DNA of 64,000 nt from Noviherbaspirillum saxi (GCF_003591035.1 NZ_QYUO01000001.1:2728001-2792000), one strand, 5' to 3'; positions 25,641 through 33,998 are shown, counted from the first letter of the stretch. Notes: generated from the letters alone by a model not told the origin. Numbers and translations: made by a program.

Positions 25641-26558
25641 ATGCACGCTTCCTCCAACATCCCTGCCGACCTACCACCTGATTCAGGCGGCATCACCCAT
25701 GCGGTGTTTAATACGCTGCGGGGAACCAATGCCGAACTGGAACGTTTTGCCTGGCTCGGCGACGATCTGGCCGTAGCGATCTGGACGCGCGAAACCGATG
25801 AAGAGGAAACCGCCTATATTCGGCCGGGCCATCACACGCTGTCGTATTACCTCGGCGGCGGCTACCGTACCGAACGCAATGAATTGCCCGGCGTTTTCGG
25901 CAGTCCCGGACGGCTGTGCACGCTGCCCGACGAACACGAATCGCGCTGGCTGGTGCGCGACAGGCTGCGCTTTTTGCATGTCTATTTTCTGCCCGAGCAT
26001 TTCACCCGGCGCGCGGTGGTGGAACTCGACCGAGAACCGCGCGAACTCACGCTCGCCGACCGTACCTATTTCGAACACGCGCACATCGCGCAACTGTGCG
26101 CGGGCCTTGAAAAAATGTCGTGGCAAGGCCCGGATGCGCTGCTGCGCGTCAATGAAACCACGCATGAAGCGCTCAGTCATCTGTTGCACTCACAGGGTGC
26201 ACTGCGACGCGATCCGGTATTGAAAGGCGGTCTCGCTCCCGCGATTCGGCGGCGTATGGCCGACTATATCGAGGCAAGTCTCGACCAGCAGATCACGCTT
26301 GGCATGCTCGCAGCGATTGCCTGCATGTCGGAATATCATCTCGCACGCATGTTTCGCATTTCATTCGGCATGCCGCCATATGCATGGATCGCGGCGCGCC
26401 GCATCGACCGCGCGCGCGAGCTTCTCAAAACTTCGACGCTACCGCTGCAGCACATCGCCGATGCCTGCGGCTACGCCGACCTCAGCCACTTCAGCCATCG
26501 TTTTCGCGACAGTGTCGGCGCATCGCCGCGCCAGTTTCGCAGCGCATTCCGGGATTAA
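25641..26558 (+). CDS. AraC family transcriptional regulator
   Basis: The protein is 305 aa. The C-terminal double helix-turn-helix (about 205-303) reads LGMLAAIACMSEYHLARMFRISFGMPPYAWIAARRIDRARELL, then LQHIADACGYADLSHFSHRFRDSVGASPRQFR. The N-terminal 190 residues are a cupin-like sensor region without a motif I can assign to an effector. It probably regulates the divergent EamA transporter. Confidence 0.92.
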   Translation: MHASSNIPADLPPDSGGITHAVFNTLRGTNAELERFAWLGDDLAVAIWTRETDEEETAYIRPGHHTLSYYLGGGYRTERNELPGVFGSPGRLCTLPDEHESRWLVRDRLRFLHVYFLPEHFTRRAVVELDREPRELTLADRTYFEHAHIAQLCAGLEKMSWQGPDALLRVNETTHEALSHLLHSQGALRRDPVLKGGLAPAIRRRMADYIEASLDQQITLGMLAAIACMSEYHLARMFRISFGMPPYAWIAARRIDRARELLKTSTLPLQHIADACGYADLSHFSHRFRDSVGASPRQFRSAFRD

Positions 26559-26577
26559 AGACTACCGTTGCAACGGC

Positions 26578-27618
26578 CTAATTCAGCTGTGCCGGCGCGG
26601 GGAATACATGCGTCCCCTGCCCGCGCAACTCTGCACCGACGGCCGTGGCCGCCTGGTCGATTGCCGCCATGACTTCCTCGGGCGCGAGATGATGCACCAT
26701 ATGCCCGGCCTCGGTCGTGATATGCAGCGTGCTGTGCGGCAGTTCGCCATGCAACTGTTCGGATTGGCCATGGGTATCGACATGGCGGTCGCTATCGCCT
26801 GCCATGATGACAACCGGCATGGTCAGCTCATGATAACGATCGCGCAGCGAATACGCGGCTGGAATCATGAGCACGGCTTCGGCGGCACTCGCGCGCAGTT
26901 GCGACGGACGCAGCGCCATCCATACCGGGTAATCGGCCTTGAAACGCTCCGGCACCGGCGCCGGACCGAAAATCCGGTGCAGCATTATTGCCGGCCAGAT
27001 CGCGCGGCCAAGCAAAGGCGATATGGTGAATCGCATCAGGTCGCCGATGACGGGTATGGCTGGCGGCGATGCCAGCGGGACATCCATGCGCGCGGTCGGA
27101 TAGTAATAACCCGACAGCAATACCAGCCCCTTCACATAGTCGGGCTGCTCCAGCGCCAGTGACAAGGCGACCAGCGTGCCCCAGGAATGACCGACGATGA
27201 CGGGATTCTCAATGCCCAGTTGCAGTAATGCGCGATGCAGCAGGCGCGCCTGGGCTTGCGGTGTCCAGAGAGTGGTGCGCGGTCTTTCGCTGTATCCATA
27301 GCCCGGGCGGTCGAAGGTAATGACACGATAATTTTTCGACGCGAGGTCGATCAGACCGCTGGTTTCGAAATCCTGAATCATGCTGCCGTTGCCGTGCAAT
27401 AGCACGACCGGCTGTCCCTGCCCGCGATCGACATAATGCAGGCGCACGCCATCGATCTGCAAAAATTCTCCTATCGGCGGATTTTCCAGCTCTGCCTGTC
27501 GAGTGCGCTGCCGGACGAAAAATGCAGACGCCGCGAGTGCGGCAGCACCGGCGATCAGCCAGGTATTGCGGCGTCCGGTCGACGGCGCACCGATTGTATG
27601 CTGGATGGAATGATGCAT
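26578..27618 (-). CDS. Alpha/beta hydrolase with N-terminal membrane anchor
   Basis: The protein is 346 aa from ATG 27618, which has GGGAG 8 nt upstream; ATG 27636 has no RBS. A hydrophobic segment (NTWLIAGAAALAASAFFV) near residues 18-37 anchors or exports it. The hydrolase core shows the oxyanion strand VVLLHGNGSMIQDF, the nucleophile in VGHSWGTLVAL, the acid near MAGDSDRHVD and the catalytic His in TEAGHMVHHL. The substrate is unknown. It is convergent with the AraC gene. Confidence 0.85.
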   Translation of the reverse strand: MHHSIQHTIGAPSTGRRNTWLIAGAAALAASAFFVRQRTRQAELENPPIGEFLQIDGVRLHYVDRGQGQPVVLLHGNGSMIQDFETSGLIDLASKNYRVITFDRPGYGYSERPRTTLWTPQAQARLLHRALLQLGIENPVIVGHSWGTLVALSLALEQPDYVKGLVLLSGYYYPTARMDVPLASPPAIPVIGDLMRFTISPLLGRAIWPAIMLHRIFGPAPVPERFKADYPVWMALRPSQLRASAAEAVLMIPAAYSLRDRYHELTMPVVIMAGDSDRHVDTHGQSEQLHGELPHSTLHITTEAGHMVHHLAPEEVMAAIDQAATAVGAELRGQGTHVFPAPAQLN

Positions 27619-27736
27619 TCTTGTTACTCCCGACATATTGGCAAACCGATTGGAAGTGCCGCCATAGCCTGAAGTTCAATGCCATTTCGTCTATCTGCAC
27701 AAGCTCTGGTGTTCCGCATGCCGCGCAAGCCCCGGT

Positions 27737-27765
27737 TTGACATTAGATGTACATGCATATATATT
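27737..27765 (+). promoter_or_regulatory. Sigma-70 promoter for the marR-thioesterase genes
   Basis: TTGACA (27737-27742), a 17-bp spacer, and TATATT (27760-27765). The spacer contains the palindrome ATGTACAT (27747-27754), a plausible autoregulatory site for the MarR protein. Its presence means the open frame that begins at 27737 cannot be the true coding start. Confidence 0.75.
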
Positions 27766-27799
27766 CTTTTCATTCATTTTTTTACTGACCCGATCATCC

Positions 27800-28222
27800 G
27801 TGGAACCCCTGCGTCTGCCCTGCTATTGCGGCTCTATCCGACAGGCGTCACGCGTCGTGACGCAAATGTATGACCAGGCACTCAAGCCTTCCGGCTTGAA
27901 GATCACGCAGTTCGGCATCCTGCGCGTGCTTACCGCATTTCCCGGAGCGACCACCGGCGCAATGGCGGAACGGATGGCGATGGACAGCACCACGCTGACC
28001 CGCACGCTGAAGATCATTCACGACAGCGGCTGGATCGAGGTAACGCCGGGCGAAGACCGCCGTGAGCGTCACTGGCGCGTTACCAAGGCGGGCGAGGAAA
28101 AGCTCAAGCAGGCCGTGCCGCTATGGAAGCATGTACAAAAGGAATTTGCGCAAATGGTCAGCGACGTCGACATGGACGCACTGACGCGCACCGTATTTCA
28201 ACTAGTGAAGAAAGCGGCATAG
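27800..28222 (+). CDS. MarR family transcriptional regulator
   Basis: The protein is 140 aa from GTG 27800, about 28 nt after the predicted transcription start. It opens EPLRLPCYCGSIRQASRVVTQMYDQAL, the usual first helix of this MarR subgroup. The winged helix is TTGAMAERMAMDSTTLTRTLKIIHDSGWIEVTPGEDRRERHWRVTKAGE, with the DRRER wing. The open frame extends to a TTG at 27737, but that codon is part of the -35 box. No clear Shine-Dalgarno precedes the GTG, so translation may be near-leaderless in type. The thioesterase gene follows 16 bp downstream. Confidence 0.88.
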   Translation: MEPLRLPCYCGSIRQASRVVTQMYDQALKPSGLKITQFGILRVLTAFPGATTGAMAERMAMDSTTLTRTLKIIHDSGWIEVTPGEDRRERHWRVTKAGEEKLKQAVPLWKHVQKEFAQMVSDVDMDALTRTVFQLVKKAA

Positions 28223-28238
28223 CCGCGATGGAGGTTGC

Positions 28239-28658
28239 ATGGAGTCGTCGAAAAATCTCACGCATTTCAACAAGATAGGCGAAGGTTATCTTCCCGGTTT
28301 GCTGGGTATCGAAGTCACCGAGGTCGGGCAGGGTTTCCTGCATGCCGAACTGACGGTGCAGCGCTCGCATCTTGCGCCGAATGGCTATCTGCATGCAGGC
28401 AGCGTAGTGACGCTGGCTGATACCGCATGCGGCTATGCCTGCGTCGCCCATCTGCCTGAAGGTGCGCAAAACTTTACCACCATCGAACTCAAGAGCAATT
28501 TCCTTGGCACTGCGCGCGAAGGCGTGATCGACTGCGAAGCAAAGGCTGTGCATCTCGGCCGCAATACCCAGGTCTGGGATGCGCTGGTGCGTCATCGCGA
28601 CACCGGCAAGCTGATGGCAACTTTCCGTTGCACGCAAATGGTGTTGTGGCCCAAGTAG
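28239..28658 (+). CDS. PaaI-like hotdog-fold thioesterase
   Basis: The protein is 139 aa. The hotdog helix motif HLAPNGYLHAGSVVTLADTACGYAC (near residues 40-65) and the strand FTTIELKSNFLGTAREG are family hallmarks; the Asn and the Asp in these motifs are the usual catalytic region. It hydrolyses acyl- or aryl-CoA thioesters in the cytoplasm. GAGG lies 5 nt upstream of the ATG. It is probably cotranscribed with and controlled by the upstream MarR gene. Confidence 0.88.
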   Translation: MESSKNLTHFNKIGEGYLPGLLGIEVTEVGQGFLHAELTVQRSHLAPNGYLHAGSVVTLADTACGYACVAHLPEGAQNFTTIELKSNFLGTAREGVIDCEAKAVHLGRNTQVWDALVRHRDTGKLMATFRCTQMVLWPK

Positions 28659-28701
28659 GCCGCTGCACGTTCCTATTTTTCGACACGGAAACGATATCGA
28701 C

Positions 28702-28926
28702 ATGGCTGTGCCCGCACTGACTCCCGGCATTTACGAGCATTACAAAGGCAAGAAATATTTCGTGCTCGGCCTGTCGCGCAATACGGAAACCAATGAAGTC
28801 TGCGTCGTGTACCGCCCCTTGTACGAGACCGACTGGCCGCAACTGGTACACCGTAATGCCGAGATGTTTTTCGAGCAGGTGACGGTAGACGGAAAAACCA
28901 TGCCGCGCTTCCGCCTGCTCGGCTGA
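28702..28926 (+). CDS. DUF1653 family protein
   Basis: The protein is 74 aa. PGIYEHYKGKKYFVLGLSRNTETNEVCVVYRPLY followed by WPQLVHRNAEMFFEQV and FRLL is the full-length DUF1653 pattern. It is a small soluble protein whose function is not established. It lies 43 bp after the thioesterase gene and 37 bp before alkB. Confidence 0.9.
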   Translation: MAVPALTPGIYEHYKGKKYFVLGLSRNTETNEVCVVYRPLYETDWPQLVHRNAEMFFEQVTVDGKTMPRFRLLG

Positions 28927-28963
28927 ACGCCGGGTATCCTGCGGGCGCAGTCCCCGATGCATC

Positions 28964-29593
28964 ATGAACGACAGCTTTTCACTGTTTGACGACGCGCCGG
29001 CGCTCGAACCGATTCCTATGGTCGATGCGGATGTGAGGTTTATGCATGGGTTCTATCGCACGCCGCAATCGCAAGCCTTGATGCAAGCGCTGCTTGCAGA
29101 AACGCCATGGCGGCAGGAAAGCATTGTGTTGTGGGAAAAGGAATATCTGCAACCGCGCCTGTCTGCCTGGTATGGCGACGCGGGCAGCGTGTACGCCTAT
29201 TCCGGAAAACGCTTTCATCCGTTGCCCTGGACAGATACGCTGCTGGCCATCAAGCATGATGTTGAAGCTGCAACGTCACAGCGGTTCAACAGTGTGCTGT
29301 TAAACCTGTATCGCGATGAAAACGATGGCGTCGGATGGCATAGCGACGCCGAGCAGGAACTCGGACGCTTGCCGGTGATCGCCTCGCTCAGCCTCGGGGA
29401 AACACGGACATTCCGCCTTCGTCACAGGACGCGCAAGGACATCACACCGGTGTCGATCGAACTGACCGACGGCAGCCTGCTGCTGATGGCAGGCGAGACG
29501 CAAAGAAAATGGCAGCATACGATCACAAAAGAACGCATGCCGCGAGAGGCGAGAATCAACCTGACTTTCCGGACGATTCTCGTTCCCGCTTAG
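28964..29593 (+). CDS. alkB: AlkB-type 2-oxoglutarate/Fe(II)-dependent DNA repair dioxygenase
   Basis: The protein is 209 aa. The iron ligands are HSD (in DGVGWHSDAE) and the later His in KWQHTITKE, and the 2-oxoglutarate-binding Arg pair is in EARINLTFRTI. The SVLLNLYRDENDGV segment and the length resemble the ALKBH2-like subgroup rather than E. coli AlkB. It removes alkyl groups from 1-meA and 3-meC in DNA by oxidation. No ada gene is adjacent. Confidence 0.92.
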   Translation: MNDSFSLFDDAPALEPIPMVDADVRFMHGFYRTPQSQALMQALLAETPWRQESIVLWEKEYLQPRLSAWYGDAGSVYAYSGKRFHPLPWTDTLLAIKHDVEAATSQRFNSVLLNLYRDENDGVGWHSDAEQELGRLPVIASLSLGETRTFRLRHRTRKDITPVSIELTDGSLLLMAGETQRKWQHTITKERMPREARINLTFRTILVPA

Positions 29594-29647
29594 GCGCCCT
29601 GCATAACCGTTGCAGTTATGCGACGCCGATGTACAGCAATGGCTCGC

Positions 29648-29905
29648 TTAGTCGCGATCGACGCTGGCCAATGCGCGCAGTTCTTGCGCCAGGCTCGGCT
29701 GGATCGAATCGTAGCCGCCTGCAAGGCGATAGAGTTCTGCGACGGAGCCGACATCGCGCTTGGATTTTGCAGCAGGTGCAGCCTTGACGCCCGGCGTGAC
29801 GGCGAGCAGCGCAGCAAGAAACGCGCGCGCGGCGCGGCCAAGGTTTTCGGTGTAGCTCAGGCCAGCGGAAGTATGCGCGGACGAAGTATAGGTTGCGGTA
29901 GACAT
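29648..29905 (-). CDS. Small protein of unknown function
   Basis: The protein is 85 aa. AGAGGAA precedes ATG 29905. The middle is Ala-rich (RAARAFLAALLAV), and the C-terminal half is hydrophilic (DVGSVAELYRLAGGYDSIQPSLAQELRALA). There is no clear signal peptide. I do not recognise a family, but the RBS and normal codon use favour a real gene. It is convergent with alkB and divergent from sirB2. Confidence 0.6.
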   Translation of the reverse strand: MSTATYTSSAHTSAGLSYTENLGRAARAFLAALLAVTPGVKAAPAAKSKRDVGSVAELYRLAGGYDSIQPSLAQELRALASVDRD

Positions 29906-29971
29906 GATCTGTTCCTCTCAATAGTGTCTAAGTACGGTACTAGTGTAGGTAGGGACCAGATATAAATCCAA

Positions 29972-30013
29972 TTGACAGTTCGGATATCTGACATTTTTAT
30001 AGTGAATATCTGA
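29972..30013 (+). promoter_or_regulatory. Putative promoter with paired ATATCTGA sites upstream of sirB2-like gene
   Basis: TTGACA (29972-29977), 18-bp spacer, TTTATA (29996-30001). ATATCTGA occurs twice in the same direction (29984-29991 and 30006-30013), 22 bp apart, which is two helical turns and flanks the -10 box. The surroundings are AT-rich compared with neighbouring DNA. Confidence 0.4.
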
Positions 30014-30167
30014 TTCTCTGTTCGGCATACCATAAGACCGCATTTTCAAAGCGGCAATGCTTCTGTGAATACCAGTCATGTGGATCGCGAACAAGCATTG
30101 TTAAAATGTCAGCCGCGGCCCATTCATACTGCCGTCGCCCTCTCCCATTCACTTACTTCTTCATTTC

Positions 30168-30539
30168 ATGAGCTATCTCGCCGTCAAGCACTTTCACATG
30201 ACTTTCGTCGCCTTGAGCGGCATTCTTTTCCTGATTCGCGGCTTGCTGATGCTGGCCGATTCACCGGCGCTGCAAAAACGCGTATTGAAAATCGCACCGG
30301 ATGTGGTCGATTCGCTGCTGCTGGCCAGCGCGATCACCATGGTGGTATGGAGTGCGCAATATCCTTTCGTGCAGAACTGGCTGACCGCAAAGGTCATCGC
30401 GCTCGTCGCCTATATCATCCTCGGCACCGTCGCGCTCAAGACCGGAAAGACCAAGGCGATTCGCGTTACCGCATTTATCACGGCCTTGCTGATTTTTGCG
30501 TACATCGTGAAAGTCGCGCTGACGCGGCAAGTTTTCTAA
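30168..30539 (+). CDS. SirB2-family membrane protein
   Basis: The protein is 123 aa with four hydrophobic helices. The N-terminal YLAVKHFHMTFVALSGILFLIRGLLML and KRVLKIAPDVVDSLLLASAI are the SirB family pattern. SirB was first named as an invasion regulator, but the molecular role is unclear. The mutarotase gene follows 52 bp downstream on the same strand. Confidence 0.88.
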   Translation: MSYLAVKHFHMTFVALSGILFLIRGLLMLADSPALQKRVLKIAPDVVDSLLLASAITMVVWSAQYPFVQNWLTAKVIALVAYIILGTVALKTGKTKAIRVTAFITALLIFAYIVKVALTRQVF

Positions 30540-30591
30540 AGTGTGCATCGACTACAGGCAGCACTGAACACCTCGACTTATCAAGGCAAGC

Positions 30592-31632
30592 ATGCTTACT
30601 CTCTACGAATACACGCAGCAGCCGCGCTTCTGGGTCGCGCGGGATGAACATGGCTACTGGCTGGTGCCGGCGCGCGACAATGGGTGGCAGGAACGCAGCC
30701 CTTTCGTCGGCCATGTGACCGCGCTGCGCGAAGTCGCTGACCTCGGCGGCATCGATCTCGGCATTCCGGCAGACGGCTTCACTGAAACCTTGCAGCAATT
30801 GCCCGGACTGTCGCTGTCCAACGAACTCGGCGAACAGGCATTCGTCACTGCCCAAGGCGCCCAGGTCGTCTCCTGGAAAACGGCCGACGGCAAGGAACGC
30901 ATGTACCTGTCCGCCGCCACCGGCGGCATGACAGCGTCCGACATGAGCGTGCCTGCAGCCGCGATACGCGCCGGCATTCCAGTCTGCTTCCCGCAGTTTT
31001 CGGATCGCGGAACCATCGTCAAGCATGGCTTTGTGCGCAATATGCCGTGGACGCTGGCGGAAGGGCGAACGCCGGCAGCGGTGACCATGTTCATCGACGA
31101 CGATGCGATGACGCGCGCGATCTGGCCGCATGCCTTCCATGCGGAAGTCGGCGTGACGCTGGAACCCGGCCGCCTGATCGTGTCGCTATCCGCGCTCAAC
31201 CGCAGCGACCAGCCATGGCAATTTACCGCGGCGCTGCATACCTACCTGCGGGTGGACGATGTGCGCCAGGCCAGCCTGGAAGGTTTGCAGCAGGTGCGCT
31301 ATCAGGACGCGACCGCAGCCAATGTCGTGGTGCTCCAGGAAGATCCGGCGGTGAGGATAGGCGCGGAACTGGACCGGGTTTATATGTCGCCACCCAAAAA
31401 GCTCATGCTGCTTGAAAACGGCGTGCCGTCGCTCCAGATCGAGCAGGAAGGCTTTGCAGACACGGTGGTCTGGAATCCGGGACCGCTCAAGGCGGCCGCG
31501 CTGAGCGATTTTCCAGACGAGGGCTGGCTCCATATGTTGTGCGTGGAAGCGGCTTGCGTGATCGAACCAGTGGTATTGCAGCCTGGACAAGGCTGGACCG
31601 GTCGGCAACTTCTGAGCGTGCCGGTCGCCTGA
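30592..31632 (+). CDS. D-hexose-6-phosphate mutarotase (YeaD-like) with an extra N-terminal domain
   Basis: The protein is 346 aa against about 290 for typical YeaD. The mutarotase part (about 75-346) has WKTADGKERMYLS, the substrate loop IRAGIPVCFPQFSDRG, HGFVRNMPW (catalytic His region), HTYLRVDDV and VWNPGPLKAAALSDFPDEGW with its Glu-containing C-terminus. It interconverts alpha and beta anomers of glucose-6-phosphate-type sugars. The first 58 residues form a compact unit (FWVARDEHGYWLVPARDNGWQERSPFVGHVTALREV) that is not part of the aldose-epimerase fold. Confidence 0.85.
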   Translation: MLTLYEYTQQPRFWVARDEHGYWLVPARDNGWQERSPFVGHVTALREVADLGGIDLGIPADGFTETLQQLPGLSLSNELGEQAFVTAQGAQVVSWKTADGKERMYLSAATGGMTASDMSVPAAAIRAGIPVCFPQFSDRGTIVKHGFVRNMPWTLAEGRTPAAVTMFIDDDAMTRAIWPHAFHAEVGVTLEPGRLIVSLSALNRSDQPWQFTAALHTYLRVDDVRQASLEGLQQVRYQDATAANVVVLQEDPAVRIGAELDRVYMSPPKKLMLLENGVPSLQIEQEGFADTVVWNPGPLKAAALSDFPDEGWLHMLCVEAACVIEPVVLQPGQGWTGRQLLSVPVA

Positions 31633-31645
31633 GTTAGCGTAGTGC

Positions 31646-31672
31646 TGTCACACACCGGGCTGCTGAAACGTC
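31646..31672 (+). promoter_or_regulatory. ECF41 promoter upstream of the sigma factor gene
   Basis: TGTCACA (31646-31652), exactly 16 bp, then CGTC (31669-31672). This equals the described ECF41 target pattern TGTCACA-N16-CGTC. It lies 48 bp before the sigma gene start and implies autoregulation. Confidence 0.88.
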
Positions 31673-31720
31673 TGGCGAGAGATGACTCGATTTCTCGCCA
31701 TTCAACAAAAGGAGCATTCA

Positions 31721-32608
31721 ATGCAGCAACGCACCCGGGATTTCACTGACTGCCGACCCAAACTCTTCGGCATCGCCTACCGCATGCTGGGCTCGCGCAC
31801 CGACACCGAAGACGTATTGCAGGATGCCTATCTGCGCTGGCATGCGGCTGACGTATCGGAGATCCGCAGCGGCGAAGCATGGCTGGTCACGATCGTCACC
31901 CGTCTTTGCCTGGACCGGTTGCGCCACGCAAAGATCGAACGGGAAGCGTATATCGGCCCCTGGCTGCCCGAGCCGCTCGTCACGGCCGAACCGCAGACGC
32001 CGGAAGCGGCGGCAGAACTTGCCAGCGACGTCTCGGTCGCGTTCATGCTGGTGCTTGAACGACTGTCCCCGGAAGAACGTGCGGTATTCCTGTTGCATCA
32101 GGTATTCGACCTCGACTATCCCGATATTGCCGAGATGTTGGGAAAAACGCAGCCGGCCTGCCGCCAGATCGTGCATCGTGCGCGCGAGCGGGTGCAGCAG
32201 GAAAGACGCCGATTTGTCGTCAGCAAGGATGTGCACCTGCGCCTGCTCGACCGCTTCATGGCGGCCGCGAAATCCGGCGATCGCGCGCAATTGAGCGCGC
32301 TGTTTGCCGACGACGCCACGCTGACTGCCGATGCCGGCGGCAAGGCCGTATCGGTTACCAATATTCTGCATGGTGCCGATCGCATTGCGCGGCTGTTTCA
32401 CGTGGTGGCGCGCCGTGCCGGACCGCACATGGCATTCCGTCATGCGACGATCAACGGCGAACCGGGATTGCTGCGTTTCATCGACGGGCAGCTCGACTCG
32501 GCGATGTCCTTCATGACCGATGGCAATCGCATCACCGCGTTGTTCACGGTGCGCAATCCGGACAAACTCAAAGCGATTCCAGCGGAGCTGCAACTTGTGA
32601 GTGACTAA
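31721..32608 (+). CDS. ECF41-type RNA polymerase sigma factor with SnoaL-like C-terminal domain
   Basis: The protein is 295 aa from ATG 31721 (AGGAG upstream). The sigma2 region is RPKLFGIAYRMLGSRTDTEDVLQDAYLRW, and the sigma4 region is LSPEERAVFLLHQVFDLDYPDIAEMLGKTQPACRQIVHRARERV. The C-terminal SnoaL-like domain (about 178-290) carries DAGGKAV and VRNPDKL, matching the conserved motifs of group ECF41. In this group the C-terminal domain modulates sigma activity, replacing a separate anti-sigma factor. Its own promoter and that of the next gene carry the ECF41 consensus. Confidence 0.93.
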   Translation: MQQRTRDFTDCRPKLFGIAYRMLGSRTDTEDVLQDAYLRWHAADVSEIRSGEAWLVTIVTRLCLDRLRHAKIEREAYIGPWLPEPLVTAEPQTPEAAAELASDVSVAFMLVLERLSPEERAVFLLHQVFDLDYPDIAEMLGKTQPACRQIVHRARERVQQERRRFVVSKDVHLRLLDRFMAAAKSGDRAQLSALFADDATLTADAGGKAVSVTNILHGADRIARLFHVVARRAGPHMAFRHATINGEPGLLRFIDGQLDSAMSFMTDGNRITALFTVRNPDKLKAIPAELQLVSD

Positions 32609-32620
32609 CGCCTTGAGCCT

Positions 32621-32647
32621 TGTCACAAAACAGAAGGCTGCACCGTC
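32621..32647 (+). promoter_or_regulatory. ECF41 promoter upstream of the carboxymuconolactone decarboxylase gene
   Basis: TGTCACA (32621-32627), 16 bp, CGTC (32644-32647), 45 bp before the gene start. The spacing is identical to the promoter at 31646. Confidence 0.9.
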
Positions 32648-32692
32648 TAGTGGTTGAAGCATTTCATTACCACTAGAAGAAAGGACCGCAGC

Positions 32693-33151
32693 ATGTCAAG
32701 CATTCGCCTTCCCTACCAAACGCTTTCTCCCGAGGCCTACCGCGCGTTCGCTGGGGTCAACGCGGCACTCGAGCAGTCACCCCTTGGCAAGCCACTGATT
32801 GACCTGGTGTTCCTGCGCATATCGCAAATCAACGGCTGCGCCTATTGCGTGGACATGCATGCACGCGACCTGATACGGCAGGGAGAAGATTTTCAGCGGA
32901 TCAATAGCCTGGTCACGTGGCGCGAAACCACTTTTTACAGCGCACGCGAACGTGCCGTCCTGGCATGGACCGAAGCGGTGACGCTGATCGCCGACAGTCA
33001 CATGCCGGATGCGCTGTTTGAAGCGCTCAGTTCGGAATTCTCCGAGCGCGAAATTGCGGATCTGGGTTTTGCGATTGCAGTCATGAACGGCTGGAACCGG
33101 ATGGCGATCAGTTTCCGGCAGCCGGTGAAGAAAGTCGCATTGCATGCCTGA
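32693..33151 (+). CDS. Carboxymuconolactone decarboxylase family protein (AhpD-like), ECF41 target
   Basis: The protein is 152 aa. The redox motif is INGCAYCVDMHARD (Cys-x-x-Cys with downstream His), as in AhpD-type peroxidase partners. GAAAGGA lies upstream of ATG 32693. Location directly after an ECF41 sigma factor and behind its cognate promoter matches the known linkage of this sigma group with carboxymuconolactone decarboxylase, oxidoreductase or epimerase genes. The physiological substrate is unknown. Confidence 0.92.
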   Translation: MSSIRLPYQTLSPEAYRAFAGVNAALEQSPLGKPLIDLVFLRISQINGCAYCVDMHARDLIRQGEDFQRINSLVTWRETTFYSARERAVLAWTEAVTLIADSHMPDALFEALSSEFSEREIADLGFAIAVMNGWNRMAISFRQPVKKVALHA

Positions 33152-33190
33152 ATACCAGCCGCAATAGCGGTCACAACACAAATACCGTGC

Positions 33191-33916
33191 TCAAAAACTC
33201 CCGGCAAACTGATAACGGCTGCCCGGATGCCACATCGTCACAACCGAAGCCACCTGCCCTTTCGACAGCGTACGGCGCTTGAGCACCAGGCAAGGCTCTT
33301 TCTGTATCTGCAGCATGTCGGCGATATCGCGCGGCGCGAGCAAGGCTTCGATACTGTAATTGACGCCTTGCAGCGGCGCGGCCGCCATTAGATATTCATT
33401 CGGCGTGATCGCTGAGAAATCCTGGTGCATGTAATCCGGCGCGACCTCCGGATTGACCCAGCGGTCTTCGACCTGGATCGGTACCTCGTTCTCGAAATGC
33501 ACGATCACCGAGTGAAACAGCGGATGACCCACCTTCACTTCGAATGGCGGCGCCATATGGTCGGATGCCTTGCTGCGTTCCAGCAGATGCAGTTCGCTGC
33601 GATGCACATGGCCGCGCATGCGCACTTCATCGGCGATGCTCCGGATGGCCACCAGTGTCGACTGGTACTTCTGTTGTGCCACATACGTCCCCGATCCCTG
33701 GATGCGGCTAAGAACTTGCTCGTCGGTCAATGCCCGCACGGCCCGGTTGACCGTCATCCGGGAGACGCCGAACTGCTTGGCGAGCGCTTGCTCGGACGGG
33801 ATTGCATCGCCTTCCTTCCAGTGTCCGGCATGAATTTCCGATAGCAAATAATTCTTGATATGCAGGAATGCCGGTATCCGTTCCGCTTCGCCGCCCTCGT
33901 CTGCTTCCACTCGCAA
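33191..33916 (-). CDS. hutC: GntR-family histidine utilisation repressor HutC
   Basis: The protein is 241 aa from TTG 33916 (AGGAGA 5 nt upstream); GTG 33910 is an alternative. The GntR winged helix is IPSEQALAKQFGVSRMTVNRAVRALTDEQVLSRIQGSGTYVA. The UTRA effector domain begins near residue 90 (IADEVRMRGHVHRSELHLL) and contains HFENEVPIQVEDRWVNP. In studied systems urocanate is the inducer that releases HutC from DNA. It is divergent from the hut operon, with a strong palindrome in the shared intergenic region. Confidence 0.93.
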   Translation of the reverse strand: MRVEADEGGEAERIPAFLHIKNYLLSEIHAGHWKEGDAIPSEQALAKQFGVSRMTVNRAVRALTDEQVLSRIQGSGTYVAQQKYQSTLVAIRSIADEVRMRGHVHRSELHLLERSKASDHMAPPFEVKVGHPLFHSVIVHFENEVPIQVEDRWVNPEVAPDYMHQDFSAITPNEYLMAAAPLQGVNYSIEALLAPRDIADMLQIQKEPCLVLKRRTLSKGQVASVVTMWHPGSRYQFAGSF

Positions 33917-33998
33917 ATTCTTCTCCTGATGCCGCTCAACACAATGCGCCCGATTCTATGGTTTTAATTTGTATTGTCAACTCACTTTTTTGTTGCGC

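Noticed and set aside
27737..27799. Membrane-like N-terminus of the MarR protein (YIFFSFIFLL)
   Set aside because: It is translated promoter DNA: the frame starts in the -35 box and crosses the -10 box.
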